DNA of 64,000 nt, from NCBI GenBank assembly GCA_963210315.1, contig OY723295.1, positions 1,156,501 to 1,220,500 on the forward strand, read 5' to 3'. The notes under the pieces are model-generated. The model saw only the letters and a list, made by a program, of their open reading frames with translations, did no database searches and was not told the DNA's origin. This DNA comes from Rhynchopus euleeides (lineage: Eukaryota > Euglenozoa > Diplonemea > Diplonemida > Diplonemidae). Shown piece after piece: positions 45,101 through 57,500 of the stretch (position 1 is its first letter; every line of letters starts with the position of its first letter). A program made the translations under genes and the position numbers.

Positions 45101-48100
45101 AAGGCAAATATATCAACAGGTGCAAAAACACATGTTTTGAGGTACCTGACTGTGAGCCACCCCAGCGACCCCGTTAGCCCGTTGGGCACCTGGATCGAGG
45201 TAGAACACCCTTCCCTGCCCCTCTGGGGCCATGGAGGATGTCCGCCCGATGACTGACGGCATCAAATCTCCATCAGAGAATTCCACCATATTTCACTGAT
45301 GGGTGGCTGGAGGCCGAAATCGGGTGGTGCATCGGCACAGCCCGTTGGGGCGGATATTCGAGATGCAGAGGTCTGAAAACTGATTTCCCAGATGACATCT
45401 GTCGGAAACCTTTCCCTTATCGAAGGAATCGGGCAAAAAGATGCTCGGGAAAGCTCGATACCTCCCACGCAGGTTCAGGAGGCGGTTTCAAGGGCAAAAC
45501 CACCGAAAATTCCACCTTGTGGTGCAATTTTGTTACAGAGCCAAGTTGGTCAGAGTTTCGCTTTTCCGACCAACTCTTGGTGCATTTGAAAGATTCGTCC
45601 ACCCCGTTTCTACCATAAAAAGAAATCTTGAAAAATTCGAAATTCAAATAACTTTGCCTGCATAGGCAAAGTGAAAGCCACTGTAGTGGCCATACCTGCC
45701 CAAGACCCTCTGAGACCCACCCAGCCCCCCCAGCTCTCGCGCCTGTGATGGGTCGAAATGTGTTCTGTGGGTCTGCATATCGATGTGTTTTTGCGGAGAA
45801 TAACTCCGGAGCTTTCCACGATCGGGGGAGTCGAGCGAAATGGGGCACAAGAACACCTGATATGGTTGACTCGTAAATAGGGGCCATGAGGGACGACCCA
45901 AACCCGAAAATCTCACCTGAGTGTGCAATTGTCCTCCGGCAGTACGTTGGACGGATCTCCACCTTTCCCATGAACCCTTGCTGCATTTGAAAGGATTGAG
46001 CTCCCCCATTTTACCATACAAAAAAATCCTGAAAAATTCGAAGTGCATAATTATTTACTTACGTAAGCAAAGTGCAAAGCCACTGTAGTGGCTTCCCGGA
46101 CAGAAAGGGTTAACGTTTTTAAAGGGCTTAAGACCACCCCTACCCCCCCCCCCGTGTATTCCTTTGTTTCCTCCTCCTTCACTGCCCCCCATGCCCACCC
46201 TACCACCCCACCCCCACCCCCGCCACAGATCCTGAAGGTGCTGTGCACCACGCGCGAGTCATCACACCCCCTGCTGCTGGAGACAATCCGCTCCCTGGAT
46301 GTCGACTCCCTCCCCGAGCCTGCACCGGTGTCGGAGATGCTGGTGGTGCCTGTGCATGTCGTGCAGGAGGGCGGTGTGCCGTCCTACGCGCTGGAGGCGC
46401 TGGAGGAGCAGCTGGGCGGGGTTCCCTTTGCACAGGAGGCGATGGCGCTGGCTGCGGCGGCAAACGAGGCCCTGGCGGTGTACCCCTGCGTGGTGGACTA
46501 CGTGGAGAAGTGGTGCCGCCTGGCGGAGGTGACGCTGGTCATCATCGAGCAGGAGGCTGAGGGCGGGAGCTCCCGGTCCGCCGCTGCCGAAGGGGACGAG
46601 GTGCTGTTCCAGACACTGCTGGCCCTCATCAACCAGATGTCGATCAACCTCGGGCGTGCTCGCTCCATGCCCCACACAGAGGGTGTGGTCAACGCACTCC
46701 TCACAAAGCAGCGTGCAAAGATGGACGCCCGCCTCTCCCGCACAGCGATTGCCTTGGTCGATGCGATCTACGCAAGGTCGCAGCGTTGCGGGTCACACCG
46801 CTCCGCAGAACAGCTGGGGCACTTGCTGCGCCCGCTGCTGCAGTGCCTCTGTGACGCGGCAGACAAGGAGCTCCGCACCAACATCTTCACAGTATGCACT
46901 GTGCCCCCCCACCTGCCCCACTCTCTGGAGACAAGGGCTGTGTCTCTCTTTGCTGCCCTCCGTCTGTTCTTCCCCCAACACCGTTCCCCACAGGTTCTCA
47001 TCGCATTCCTGCACAACGTGGATGAATGCCCCAGGCTGGACAGGGGGTCTGACTCTGCGATGCAGGCCGATGCCGACAAGCTTCAGGTATGCAGGTTGTG
47101 TGTGTTGTGGAGGCAGCGCCAGAGTTTTCTCGGTGCGACCGACACGAGACTAAAAAGATTAACGTGTGGGAGCTGTGCCCTGTCAACACGCTCTCCCGTC
47201 ATCTCAGGTGCGGCGTGCATGCCAGGATGAGCTGTTGCGGAGTCCTCAGGCTCTGATGCAGCGTCTGATGGCGGATGTCACGGACTCCGCTGCGGGGATT
47301 GTGACGACCGCTGCGTGGACCACCATGGCGAAGCTTGTGGAGTGGGACGACCAGGACCAGGTGGCGTCGCAGCTGCACGGGACAAACCTTATCGCACAGC
47401 AGCTCTCCGCTTACGACGAGGTGCTGTGTGGGCTGCTGAACCAGGCGAGCCAGGGGGACACCATGGGGGCAGGCACCTACCACCTGGGTGGGTACCAGGC
47501 ATACATGTCGTTCCTGCTTGCCTACGCCAACACCAATGGCGGGGCCAAGGCGCTTGTGGAGCAGCATGCCTTCCTGAAGCATCTGACAGGGCGGCAGGTG
47601 CTGAGCATGTGCGGCGACGGGTTCCCCAGCACCCTTGAGCTGCTGCAGGAGCGGTGTGCTCAGGTGGCGCTGCCGGCGCTGCGTGTGATCAGCACGCTGG
47701 TGCAGCACCTCGCGTCCGACCACACCGTGATGCAGCAGGTCGATGCGCTGTTCCAGAAGCATTCCCGCCTCTTCGACTTCATCCTCCGCAGGCCCTTCAG
47801 CCTGCGCAAGGTTCACGACTCCCTCGACCTCACGTCGCTCCAGATGCTGGAGTGCACGGTGCAGGTCCTCGCAGTGTACGCAGGGTCAGAGGCGCAGTGT
47901 GCCAGGGTATGTGAGGGTGTGTCGAAGCCGGGGCGATGGGGCTGAACTCAACACAACACAACACAACACACATACCACCGGTGGGAGGGGTGTGGGCCGT
48001 GTATGATGATAACATTTATAAGTTCTTGCTTGAGGGCCTTTGGCTCGCTGAGGGCAGACATCTCGGACAATGGAGTTACCTCTGACACGTTGTATGCGGA

Positions 48101-49688
48101 GGGTTTTTTTTTGCGAAAGGGCACTGGGAAAGAGTTTTGCACACCACCTTCGATCACACCCTTGCGAAGGCTATGCAGGTGACTTGTCCTCTCTGAGATA
48201 ACACGCGCCTGCAATGCAGGGCGCAGGCTTGCACATATGGGCCACACCGCCTGAGTTGCAGCTTGTTGGCAGTACCTACCTCACCGCCGCAGTGTCTTAT
48301 CGCTGCGGACGGTCCCTTAAAGAGTACGAGATAGTGGAGAGCAAGATGCGGGATCGTCTCTCCCGTGTTTACACAAAGAAGGGGTTGCACACCGCCCTTG
48401 TTGATGTAGTGCGGCTACTCACCCCACCCCCCCCACCAACAGCTGACAGCACCCAACCTGGTGCAGCAGTACCAGCTGCGCAGTGTGCTGGCAGGGTTCT
48501 CCTGCCGCTCCCTCTGGGCACAGAGGGTGCAATCCGAGGCTGCAGGCGCGCCTGTCGCCGACTGGGGCCTCCGGGGACCAGCAAATGCCGCAGATGAGGT
48601 ATGGGGTGTTGGGAGAGGGTGCCTTCTTGCTCACTGCGTCTCCATACAAAGTGCGGCTTAAACAACAGACTTATCTTTTTTGCGGATTGTCTTGCCCTAT
48701 TCCATGCCTTCTTTTGTGCTGACCCACAGGCCACAACAACCGTGACGGGGATTGTGTTCAACGTCCTGCAGTGCCTCCGCAAGGTGTCCGACATGGGCGG
48801 TGCGATGCAGCCGCTTTTCCAGCTGAGCGTCGGGGACCCTGACAGCATCTCCGCGGAATCTGTGCTGTCGCGTGTGGATCTGACGGTCCTGCTGTCGTGC
48901 CTGAAGGACATGCAGCGCACCGCGCTGCACCTGCTGAAGACCCAGCCGGGTCTCGCCCAGTCCGCAGGGCAGGACTGGTCTTCCCAGGCAGAGCTGCTGC
49001 CCGTGCTGCATCACTCTGTGGCAGAGGCGCTGCTGCTGCTGCTGCACCACGTCCGCCACATCCGCGAGATCCCTGACGCACGCTTCCGTGCACAGGCCCA
49101 GCAGCACACGGAGCCCGTCCTCAAGGTATGTCTCACATTGTGAACAACCACCCCTTGCATCAGCCCTCTGTGAGGGGAGGGTCAACTCTCCTGCGGTGGG
49201 GCCCCTTTCCCCCCTCTCACACGGCATGCCACATCAGAAGTAAGTTTTCCAGCAAATGCCCCGATGAGTGCCACACACAGCACACCCCCATCCACTGAGC
49301 CTGCCCACCAACCCCCCCCCCCCCCATCTACAGGAGACGAGTGAATACGTCAGAGCCTTTGCAGGGGCTTCGCGTCACGACCGGATCACGCTTGAGGTAT
49401 GTGGTTCTGGAAAAAGCTGGTGGCGACGGGGGGAAGGGGGGTCGGTTGCCAGGGAAAGACCTTAGATCGAATTGGCATCGCGTAGCGTTCCCTCGAGAGA
49501 GGCCCACGAGAGGTGATGCTATCCGAGCCCTGCGTGTTGATATTTTTCTGCCCATCCCTCTGCTCTGCACAGCCACAACTCACAACCCTCCTCCGCCACC
49601 ACAGATCATGACGACGATCGACACGATTGTGCGGGAGCTGGGAGGCGCGCTCGGTGTGTCTGTCTCCAACTCAGCCTACGCAGGCTGA
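39173..49688 (+). CDS. Large helical solenoid protein, candidate Nup188/Nup205-type nucleoporin, nine exons, about 2017 aa
   Basis: Exons 39173-42961, 43066-43176, 46229-46891, 46994-47086, 47208-47906, 48443-48598, 48730-49125, 49334-49396 and 49605-49688. Every intron is phase 0, starts GTATG and ends CAG. The product is almost entirely helical, without signal or membrane segments. Residues about 338-380 (YKWKGSVFAWGTVRSVRADG, then VVVRFEDGDEE) form a Tudor/SH3-like beta insert. Residues about 595-670 read like the inner-ring nucleoporins (LSAYLELLTGLC, then GFLNSVLQLISAWLMNSPQV). Fungal Nup188 also has an SH3-like insert in a helical solenoid, and family length (about 1700-2000 aa) agrees. 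Such proteins scaffold the nuclear pore inner ring. The assignment is by architecture and a few motifs, so another HEAT-type scaffold remains possible. Intron 2 carries a 2.9-kb insertion. Confidence 0.65.
43238..46140. mobile_element. 2.9-kb TIR element inside intron 2 of the solenoid gene
   Basis: Ends GGGGTGGTCTTAAGC and GCTTAAGACCACCCC are perfect 15-bp inverted repeats, flanked by TA at 43236-43237 and 46141-46142, in a C-tract. Inside is a second inverted pair, GTTAACCCTTTCTGTCCGGG at 44738-44757 and its complement at 46095-46114, which may mark a nested element. A 62-bp inverted repeat lies at about 44789-44848 and 45027-45090. Two diverged direct copies of roughly 300 bp lie at about 45400-45690 and 45780-46100, each ending CACTGTAGTGGC. 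No transposase frame is evident. The element lies wholly within the intron (43177-46228). Confidence 0.75.
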
Positions 49689-51242
49689 GCGTTACACACC
49701 CTGCCCCCTGTGCCTTCCACTGCGAGCCGTGTCGGCTGCTGGCATCATATCCCTATCCTGTATTGCCTATGCACCCCTCCCCGACCTCCTCGGTGCAACA
49801 CCCCCCTGGCAAATAATGTAGTGAGCAGATAACCCAAAACAAAATCAGCGAGGTGGGTGAGGGTGACACACTATGTGCCTGCCTCACCTTTCTCTCCATG
49901 ACACCTCCCCACCATTCCCCCCCCCCCCCCCCCCCTCACCCCTCCACCCCGCCGAAGAAGGGGGGGGGGGGGGTGCGAGACTGCCTAGAGAGACAGAGAG
50001 AGAATGTAGAAAACATGCGGCCGCCAGTTGCTCTTAACTGGTGTCACAACAACACCACCAAAAACACCCCCCCCCCCTCCCCCTTTTTCCTTCTCGCGCT
50101 TCCTTTCGGTGCCATATGGGTGTTGCTGTCAACGACGATAGCAGTGGGGGGGGGGGGGGAGGGGGTGTGCTGAGGGAATATCGCTTTGCTTTGAGCAATG
50201 AAACAGACAAAAAAATGGCACACCGTCCCCCATATCCCCCCCCACCCCCCCACCCCCACGACCTTCCTGCTCTGTTATCCCCGAGCAATCAACCCCTGCA
50301 TCTGCCTGTCTCAGGCAGGGGTGGTGTGCCCGGCGGATAGTGATTCTTGTGTGCCTTGCGTCCCCTCCGGACAGTCGCTTCAGAGAGGGTGGGAGAGGGG
50401 TTGGGGTTGTCAGGGTTCTGTGTGTGTTGTGCTTTTTTTTTTCTCTTCAAATATATCACCAAAGCAGCCGCTGTGCGGTAAGCCCCACTGCAACCCGCAG
50501 GCGCGTGGTGCCAACGGCAGGCAGATTGGGGGCGGGGAGAGGGGCGCTGCTGTCACTTCCGAGAGCCAAGCACTCCCTCAGGAAGAGTAGTACGGTGGGA
50601 GAGAGGGTGGTGTTGCAGTGACACCACGTTTTGAGTCAATTGTGTATTGGCCCTGCCCGGATCAGAAGGGTGGTGTATGGTGTTGGTGGAGTCCCTCCGC
50701 GGTTTACCTCCATCCCTTCGGTGGGGGGAGGGGGAACCATGCGGGGGGGTTGTGTTTCCTGTTGTTTTCTTTGGGGATGGGGTGAAATTAGGGGAGTGTG
50801 TGTGTGTGGCGGGGATTATTTTCCCCTTCTTCCAAAACGAGTTCGTATTCGAAAAAAAATATGCAAAAAAGAATGGCAGAAGGCCACAAATAGTATCAAG
50901 CAAACCTTCCCCCTTCCCCACGCACACCCATATGGTGGGTGGGGCGTGGTGGCTCGGGGCTGAGCCCATCAGCAGCAGCCTGCTAAAGCTCATCCGCCCC
51001 CGTGACTGCCGGCGCTGAAAATCGGCAAACTATAACGATATGTTGCTGTCTCACCTGCCCAACCAGCCCAACCCCTGCATGTATGATGACCACTGTTCAT
51101 GTGTTTCAAGACCTGATCCGCACAGCGGGTATGAAGCTGACTATCGGGAACTGGCTGACTCGCATGTTCATAACCTCGCTGCCTTGCACACACACACGAC
51201 CCCCTCGGCAGTTCTGTTCTTTTTGCCCCAAGAGGAATCATA
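49689..51242. other. Low-complexity intergenic region before the tyrosinase gene
   Basis: Long C and G runs (49918-49936, 49961-49974, 50069-50080, 50147-50166) and a GT run near 50799-50809. It ends with CTGTTCTTTTTGCCCCAAG at about 51211-51231, a likely acceptor. A 5' exon of tyrosinase could hide here, but none was identified. Confidence 0.4.
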
Positions 51243-52555
51243 ATGGCGGGCATGGCACGTACGTTGCTGCTGCTGGGCGGGTGTGCTGCGCGGCACAGCA
51301 GAACTCCACCAGCGACGGCTGCGGGCCGCGTGTGCGGAAGGCGTACTCGAGCCTGACGTGCTCGGAGAGGCAGCTGTACGCAGACGCAGTGGAGACGCTC
51401 GTGCGGGACCGCCGGGAAACATACCTGAGGATTGTGGAGACGCACCTGATGCAGGACCAGTACGCGCACCAGACGTCTGCGTTCCTGGCGTGGCACCGTC
51501 AGTACGTGCTGCAGTACGAGAACATGCTGCGCAGCCTGCCCGGGTTCGAGTGCGTGACGGTGCCGTACTGGGACTGGGAGCGTGACGCAGGGAGCGAGGA
51601 GCGCCAGGCTGCATCGGCACCGCTGAAGAACCGCACGTTCGGGAACCTGGTGAACCACCCGATGAGGCAGAGGCAGTGCATCGACAACGGGATTGCGTCG
51701 ACCTGGACGCTGCGCAACGGGGCGTGCCTGGCGCGCCAGAGGACCGGGCAGGGCTTCACGGGGGAGGCGGCGCTGCTGGAGATCATCACCAGCCACCGGA
51801 CCTTCCGCGCCTTCTCGGTGCGTGTCGAGGGTGCGCCGCACGCCGCCCCGCACATCTACATCGGGGGCCAGATGTCCACCATGGAGTCCCCCGCGGACCC
51901 GGTCTTCTTCATGCACCACGCGAACGTGGACCGCCTGTGGGCGCTGTGGCAGGACTACCACGAGCACGACAAGGTGGACAAGTCCGCGCTGCAGGACGGT
52001 ATCCACTACGAGGCGGAGTCCCGCCGCTGGTGGTCGTCCATCCCAGACAGCGCGTTCGACCTGGACGCGACGATGCCGTACGCCTACGATAGGGATGGGT
52101 CAGCGCTGCCTGAGCTGGCGGAGCCCGTGACGGTGCGTGACATGTGGAGCCTGTCGGCGCTGCCCAACGGGGTGACGTACACGTACGGGCCCGACAGCCT
52201 GGCAGCGCAGCTGGCCGGGACGGACGAGGAGACCGGCGCCAGCGAGGTGGAGTGGGTCTGGGCGCAGCCGCAGGCGACGCCGTACCGCACGTGCTGCGGG
52301 GACGGGACGCGCGACGCTGGAGAGCAGTGCGACGACGGGAACAAGGTCAGCGCCGACAGCTGCAGCAACGCCTGCGAGTTTGTGGGGACAACGCGCGACG
52401 CGAGGACAGCGGCAGTGGCGGGTTCGGCCGCAGGCAGCACCCAGATTGTCCGGTTCTCCAACCCGCTGGTGCAGGCGAAGCACGACGAGCTGGTGGCCGA
52501 GTCGACCCAGCTGTCGAAGCGCGAGCTGCTGCGCGAGCTTGCGCTGTACGAGTGA
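51243..52555 (+). CDS. Tyrosinase (type 3 copper enzyme) with C-terminal Cys-rich repeat; N-terminus uncertain
   Basis: The tyrosinase frame is open from before 51243 to the TGA at 52553-52555. CuA histidines are encoded at 51443 (ETHLM), 51467 (YAHQT) and 51494 (AWHRQY). CuB has the H-x3-H pair at 51839 and 51851 (GAPHAAPHIYIGG) and FMHHANVDRLW at 51908-51940. These bind the dicopper site that oxidises phenols to quinones. After the domain comes a DUF4215-type Cys repeat (CGDGTRD, then GEQCDDGN and CSNAC), common in secreted proteins. The best start, ATG at 51243, follows a good acceptor and encodes a signal-peptide-like MAGMARTLLLLGGCAA, but it is in a different frame from the enzyme. The true N-terminus, or a frameshift near 51285-51300, is unresolved. 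A coding-like in-frame tail follows the stop. Confidence 0.85.
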
Positions 52556-52654
52556 TCGCTGCTGGGGGAGAGCCGTGCGGCTCCGTCGCCTGAGTGGCTG
52601 CGCATGGTGGGTGCGTCGAGGCCGGACATGTACGACCAGTGCAAGGTGCTGTGA
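52556..52654 (+). other. In-frame coding-like extension after the tyrosinase TGA
   Basis: Immediately after the TGA, 32 sense codons continue in the same frame to a second TGA at 52652-52654. They use the same GC-rich codons and give a normal-looking sequence (SLLGESRAAPSPEWLRMV, then MYDQCKVL). This could be a readthrough extension, a recent nonsense mutation or a sequencing error. Other genes in the window use TGA as a stop. Confidence 0.5.
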
Positions 52655-54511
52655 GGGCTGCCCTGTGCGGCCCCCTCCTTGATTACTGAACTACAGGTCA
52701 CAAATTCCTTGCGTTTTCACATAATCAAACCTTTTCAGTCTTCAGTTTCAGGCAAACACACACCTGCCTCTTTTCACCACCCCGTTTCCCCTCTTTTGCC
52801 TTCACTTTGGCGTTGGTTTTGGCTTTCATTGCCACTTTTCCACCTTCACTGCAAACCCCCAATCTGCCCCATCAATTCCAGTTTTCTGCTGGTTCCGTGC
52901 TGCAGTGGAAGACGGAACCCCCCTCCCCACACACGCGCCCCTGTGCGTGCGTGTGGCGGGGCAGGCGTGCCTGCGGGCGGACGAACGGGACGAGCATCCT
53001 AGCTTGGCAGGAGGGGACCGGAACCCGGCTGTGCGGTGGGCCGCCGTGGGAATGGAAGAAGAGATCCCAGAGCACTGCTGCGGCTGATTGTGTGCTTGTG
53101 TGCTGGGTTGCAACCGCGAACACAGAGGCAAGGGGTGGCCTGCGCTTGCACACCCACCCACCACACCATCGACGCACGCATGCCCATTCTCTCTCCGCCA
53201 CCCCACGCCCCCACCGCGCACAGCGCGTCCTGCGCGCTATCCGCACCCCCTCTTTCTGGCTGCTCGTACCTGCAGTGTCTCCCCCCCCCCCCCCCCCCCC
53301 CGGCCGGCCTGGCTGTTGCATCTTGCCTTTACTTTTACGTTTGCTTGTGTCGGCAGAATCCCAACCCGCCCCGGGGTGCTATGGACAAGCCGCGGCGTGT
53401 TGCCCCCGCTCGCGGAGTCGCACACGTCCGCGGTTGATTCCGAAGCCCCTGGGAGGTTGTGCTACGCCGATGCCCGATGCCCTGGTGGGGTGGGGCTCTA
53501 TTGTGGCGGCCGCCTGCGCAGGCACAGGTACGTCGCACATGCCGGTATGTTGCATTTTTCTGCCCCTGATCGGGTGGGCGCTCGTACCGCATGTCTTTTT
53601 CCATGCGTTGTCACAGCAACATTTGTTGCGGATCAAGAAAGTACGATTGATGAAGGGGAAGAGGAACCGCAGGCACCTTGCCTGCACACGTTTCAACATC
53701 TACGCCATGCATCCATCGCCTGATGGATCTGTCTTGCCAGTCCCGATCTCTCTGATCGAACTGGCTTCCCTTCTGTTGCGGTCCCTGGTGCCGGCGCAAC
53801 ATGCCCAGCTCCGGGGCAACCGCCCGTATGTGCATACCACATGCATCTCGATACATACATCTACAAACCACCTGAATGCGGGTGCGTGCGGTGTGGTGGC
53901 AGACACACAGTCCGCAGGGCCACGCTCACGCGTGCCGCACAGCTCAGGCCGAATCAAACCACTCTGAGAGAAGGAACTGAAAGAATGTCAGATGAACAGG
54001 ATGTGCAGGGTGCCGCCCCCCCGCCCCCCGTCTGCCCCCCCCCACTTTAGTGTTACCGTCGGGGGTACCTGGCATCGTGGCTGCAAGGACACCGCCCCTC
54101 CCCTTGGTTTGCGTTTACCAAGGTTCCTGGTCTCTCACAAAAAAAGACTCTTGGCAGCGCACGTTGTTCACCCATGTACCTCGCACAGGTATCGAATCAA
54201 ATTGAGCGGGATGTGACACCCACCTGCAAACCACACACACACAAGGCATAGACACACACCTCCCCACAGCACAGCAGGTCTCAGTGGGCACAGGAGAGTC
54301 GTTACTTCCGACCCCACCCAACACAGCGCCTTCCCCCCCTTCCTTCGCCTTATGTCGGGCACCCTGCACAGCCACGGTTGCCGGAGTCGGAGACAATAAG
54401 CATCTATTTCGGGCAGGCTGATATCTACTAGCCCCACACCCCACTCACTCCCATCCCCCCCCCCCCTCCCCACCACACACCCATCGCTCTCTGCTGTGTG
54501 TGCCGCACAAC
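52655..54511. other. Intergenic region between tyrosinase and the kinase
   Basis: Contains a poly-C run at 53281-53300 and C-rich tracts near 54020-54050 and 54458-54472. The longest frame, 52807-53967, lacks codon bias and domains. No gene is supported. Confidence 0.45.
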
Positions 54512-57500
54512 ATGAGCTCGCCGCTGGGTGCGGATGACCAGTGCACTGGGGATGACTTTGCACGGCAATGCACGAAGTTTAACAAGAAAATTGGAGAAGG
54601 CGGGTTTGGAGTAGTGTGGCAGGGGCAGAATTTGGTGACCGCGCAGTATGTGGCTATCAAGGAGGTGAGAGCAGAAGACGAATCCCTCACGCGGGAGACC
54701 CTCCGAGAGTACCAGGTGCTGTGCGAGCTCCGCCACCCACACATTGTGGAAACATATGCGTACACATACAACAAGTCCCGCCGGACCGCCTCCATCTATA
54801 TGGAATACATCTCGCAGGGGTCGCTGTCCAATGTCATCAAGACGGTGTACCCCAAAGGGATGCCACCTGCGCTGCTCAGCAAATACACAGGGGATGTGCT
54901 GAAGGGGCTGAACTTCGCACACAGCAAAGGGCTGATCCACCGCGACATCAAGCCTGCCAACATGCTGGTTGCGGTGAGCGGGAGCCTTAAACTCGCTGAC
55001 TTCGGGCTCTGCAGGAAGCGGCGTGACGAGACAGGGAGCCAGGTCGCCGGCACCATCCGCTACATGTCATCCGATGCTCTGAAAGGGAGATATAACGAGG
55101 GCACCGACATATGGGCGGTGGGATGCTCCCTCATCGAGATGGCGAGCGGGACGCCACCCTACCACGGGTCGTGCCTCAAGGGGTGCCAGCTCACCTTTGC
55201 GATTGCGCAGGGCACCCTTCGCCCCACCATCCCGATGCACGTCTGCTCGGAATACCTTGACTTCGTCAGGCTCTCCTTCAGCGAGAGCCACCCAGATGGC
55301 GAGGGGTCTGCGTCACCCCGTGATGGATTGACCTGTGAAGGGCTTCTGGCGCATGCCTTCCTGTCGTTGAATGAGAGGTTCACCAGGAAGCCCAGCAGCC
55401 CGCTTGGGAGGAAGGAGTCGCGCCCCCATATACACAGGCACGGGGAGGAGGATCCGAACAACAGCTTGCAGAGGAGGCCGCATGATGGGGTTCTCAGCGC
55501 GGTGTCGGCGCCGGATTCGCCGAATGACTCGAAGATGTCGCATTTCAGATTCGGCGGCCCGAATCGGGAGAGCTTCTGGACGCTGCGGAGCAAAACCAAC
55601 GGAAATAACAACCACAACGCTGGGGGTAAATCCACCGGAACCCCGACCGCTGGGGTCAACTCGCTGGTTCAGTGGCTTGCCTCGCCGGAGAATGACAATG
55701 TGCAGTACGTCGACCACCCCGAGCTGGCTCTTGTGGAGCTCATCAAGAGTGGGTGTGCCGACATCACGGAGGAGCTGGTGGAGCAGGTCACCCGGCGCCC
55801 CGTTGAAAACTACCGCGAGTCTGTCGACGAGGTGAAGGGGATCTGCTTCCAACGCGCGCTCCTCAGCGGCTGCCTTCGCTACGTCGCTGTGCTCTTCTGC
55901 CGCGACTGCGAGACCCACGAAAGGTACTTCTCCCTGGGCTGTGTGCGGAGGGCTGCCAAGGAGTGCCTCACTATTGTGGAGCGCTCCCTCCATGTCGTGA
56001 GGGCCGGGGAGGCGAAGAAGAACTTCAACGGCTGCATCTACATCCTGGAGCTGCTGCGCAGCGGGCTGCTGCTCGTCCTGCAGGCGCATGGGATGCACCG
56101 CACCAGGTGGGTCTGCCAGAGGGACCTGCTGTCGCCACCCCCAGAGGCATCGCACGCCGACCCCAATGCGAGCCCCGACGAGGAGGAGGAGGAGGAGGCA
56201 GGGGAGGACAGCGCCGCCACCACGCCTGCCCTCGATGCGAACGATCTGGCGGAGGCGCTGGAGAAGCAGATTGCCGCGTCGGACATCCTGCTCCGGCCGG
56301 GCAACGTTTTTGACGGGGAGAGGGCGTTGGTTGTGCGGGATTACGCCTTCCTCCGGGAGCCCCCTCAGAGGTGCAGCGTGTTCACAAAGTGCTTCATACT
56401 CATGTCGCGTGTGCCGAACCCGCAGGAGGGGCTGGCACAGAGCATCAGCGAAGAGCTCCTCAATTGCGTGCAGGACCTTGCTGCTAGGAGGCAGGAACGG
56501 CAGCCGATGCCCCAGCGACAGGGGACCTATGCCTCCGTCAGGTCAGATGAGACTGGGCGTGATTCTGTTCTCCCCTCCGAGTCTGATGCGCCTGCGTCCT
56601 CCGCGTCGGATGCTGCGGGGAACCCCGAGGAGTGGCTGCCGCTGTACGCAGGGCTGGAGAATATCTTCCAGACAATGGTTCTGTTCAGCGGGAACCCCGA
56701 GGTGGTTGCAAACCTCTACTTCCAATACCCGCATGGGTGTGGGCTGAGCAGCCTCGTTGCAGACAGGGACATATCGCCCGACGTGCCGTGGAATGTGCGG
56801 GAGAAGGCCTTTGAGCTCATCCTCGCTCTCTACCATGCAAAGCTTGCATCGCCCCTGCCTGCAGAGGTTCTGAACCACGCCAGGACACGCGTGTTTCCCT
56901 TAATGGTGTGTGAGGGGGATACGAGGACCCGTGAGGTGCTGCACGAGTCGTGCCACTACCTCATGTTCCGCCCTGCGTTTGACTGGACTGTCGTGTCGTA
57001 CCGGTGTGCCGGTTTGGCGGAGCACGAGCAGCTGATTGAGGATGCGGAGGAGATGAAGCGGAGCGATGAGTATGCCCAGTGGTTTGCCTATTTCTGCAGC
57101 ACGAAGGAGGCGTGTGGGGAGGCGCTCTTCCGCAGCCACGCTGCCATACCCTGGCTGGAGTTCTTCCGGAAGGTGGCGATGTTCCCCCCGCACAACAAGG
57201 AGCAGCGCTTCAACGAGCACTACGGCTACCTCTTCTCCCTGATCCGCTACCTCATGCAGTGTGAGGATGTGCACGGGTCGGGGCTGCTGCGCGAGCGTCA
57301 GACGATGGTGCAGCGGAAGCGCGACTTCGATCCCTTCCAGCAGTACTTCCTTGTGGCGACCATGGTGCAGGATCTTGTGTGGCTGGACCAGCATGCGATG
57401 TTCCAGCTCGGTGCGGACACGCGTGCTGCGGAGGTGAAGCTGGCGGCGCAGCCGCGTGGCTACTTCCTGCTGCGCCCGTCGAAGAGGGAGCAGGGTGCCC

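Noticed and set aside
52553..52555. TGA reassigned to a sense codon in this organism
   Set aside because: The ART-like, IQ, farnesyltransferase beta, solenoid and kinase genes all end naturally at TGA, so general reassignment does not fit.
52807..53967. 386-codon + frame between tyrosinase and kinase
   Set aside because: No ATG-acceptor arrangement, no codon bias like the neighbours, no domain, and it runs through a poly-C tract.
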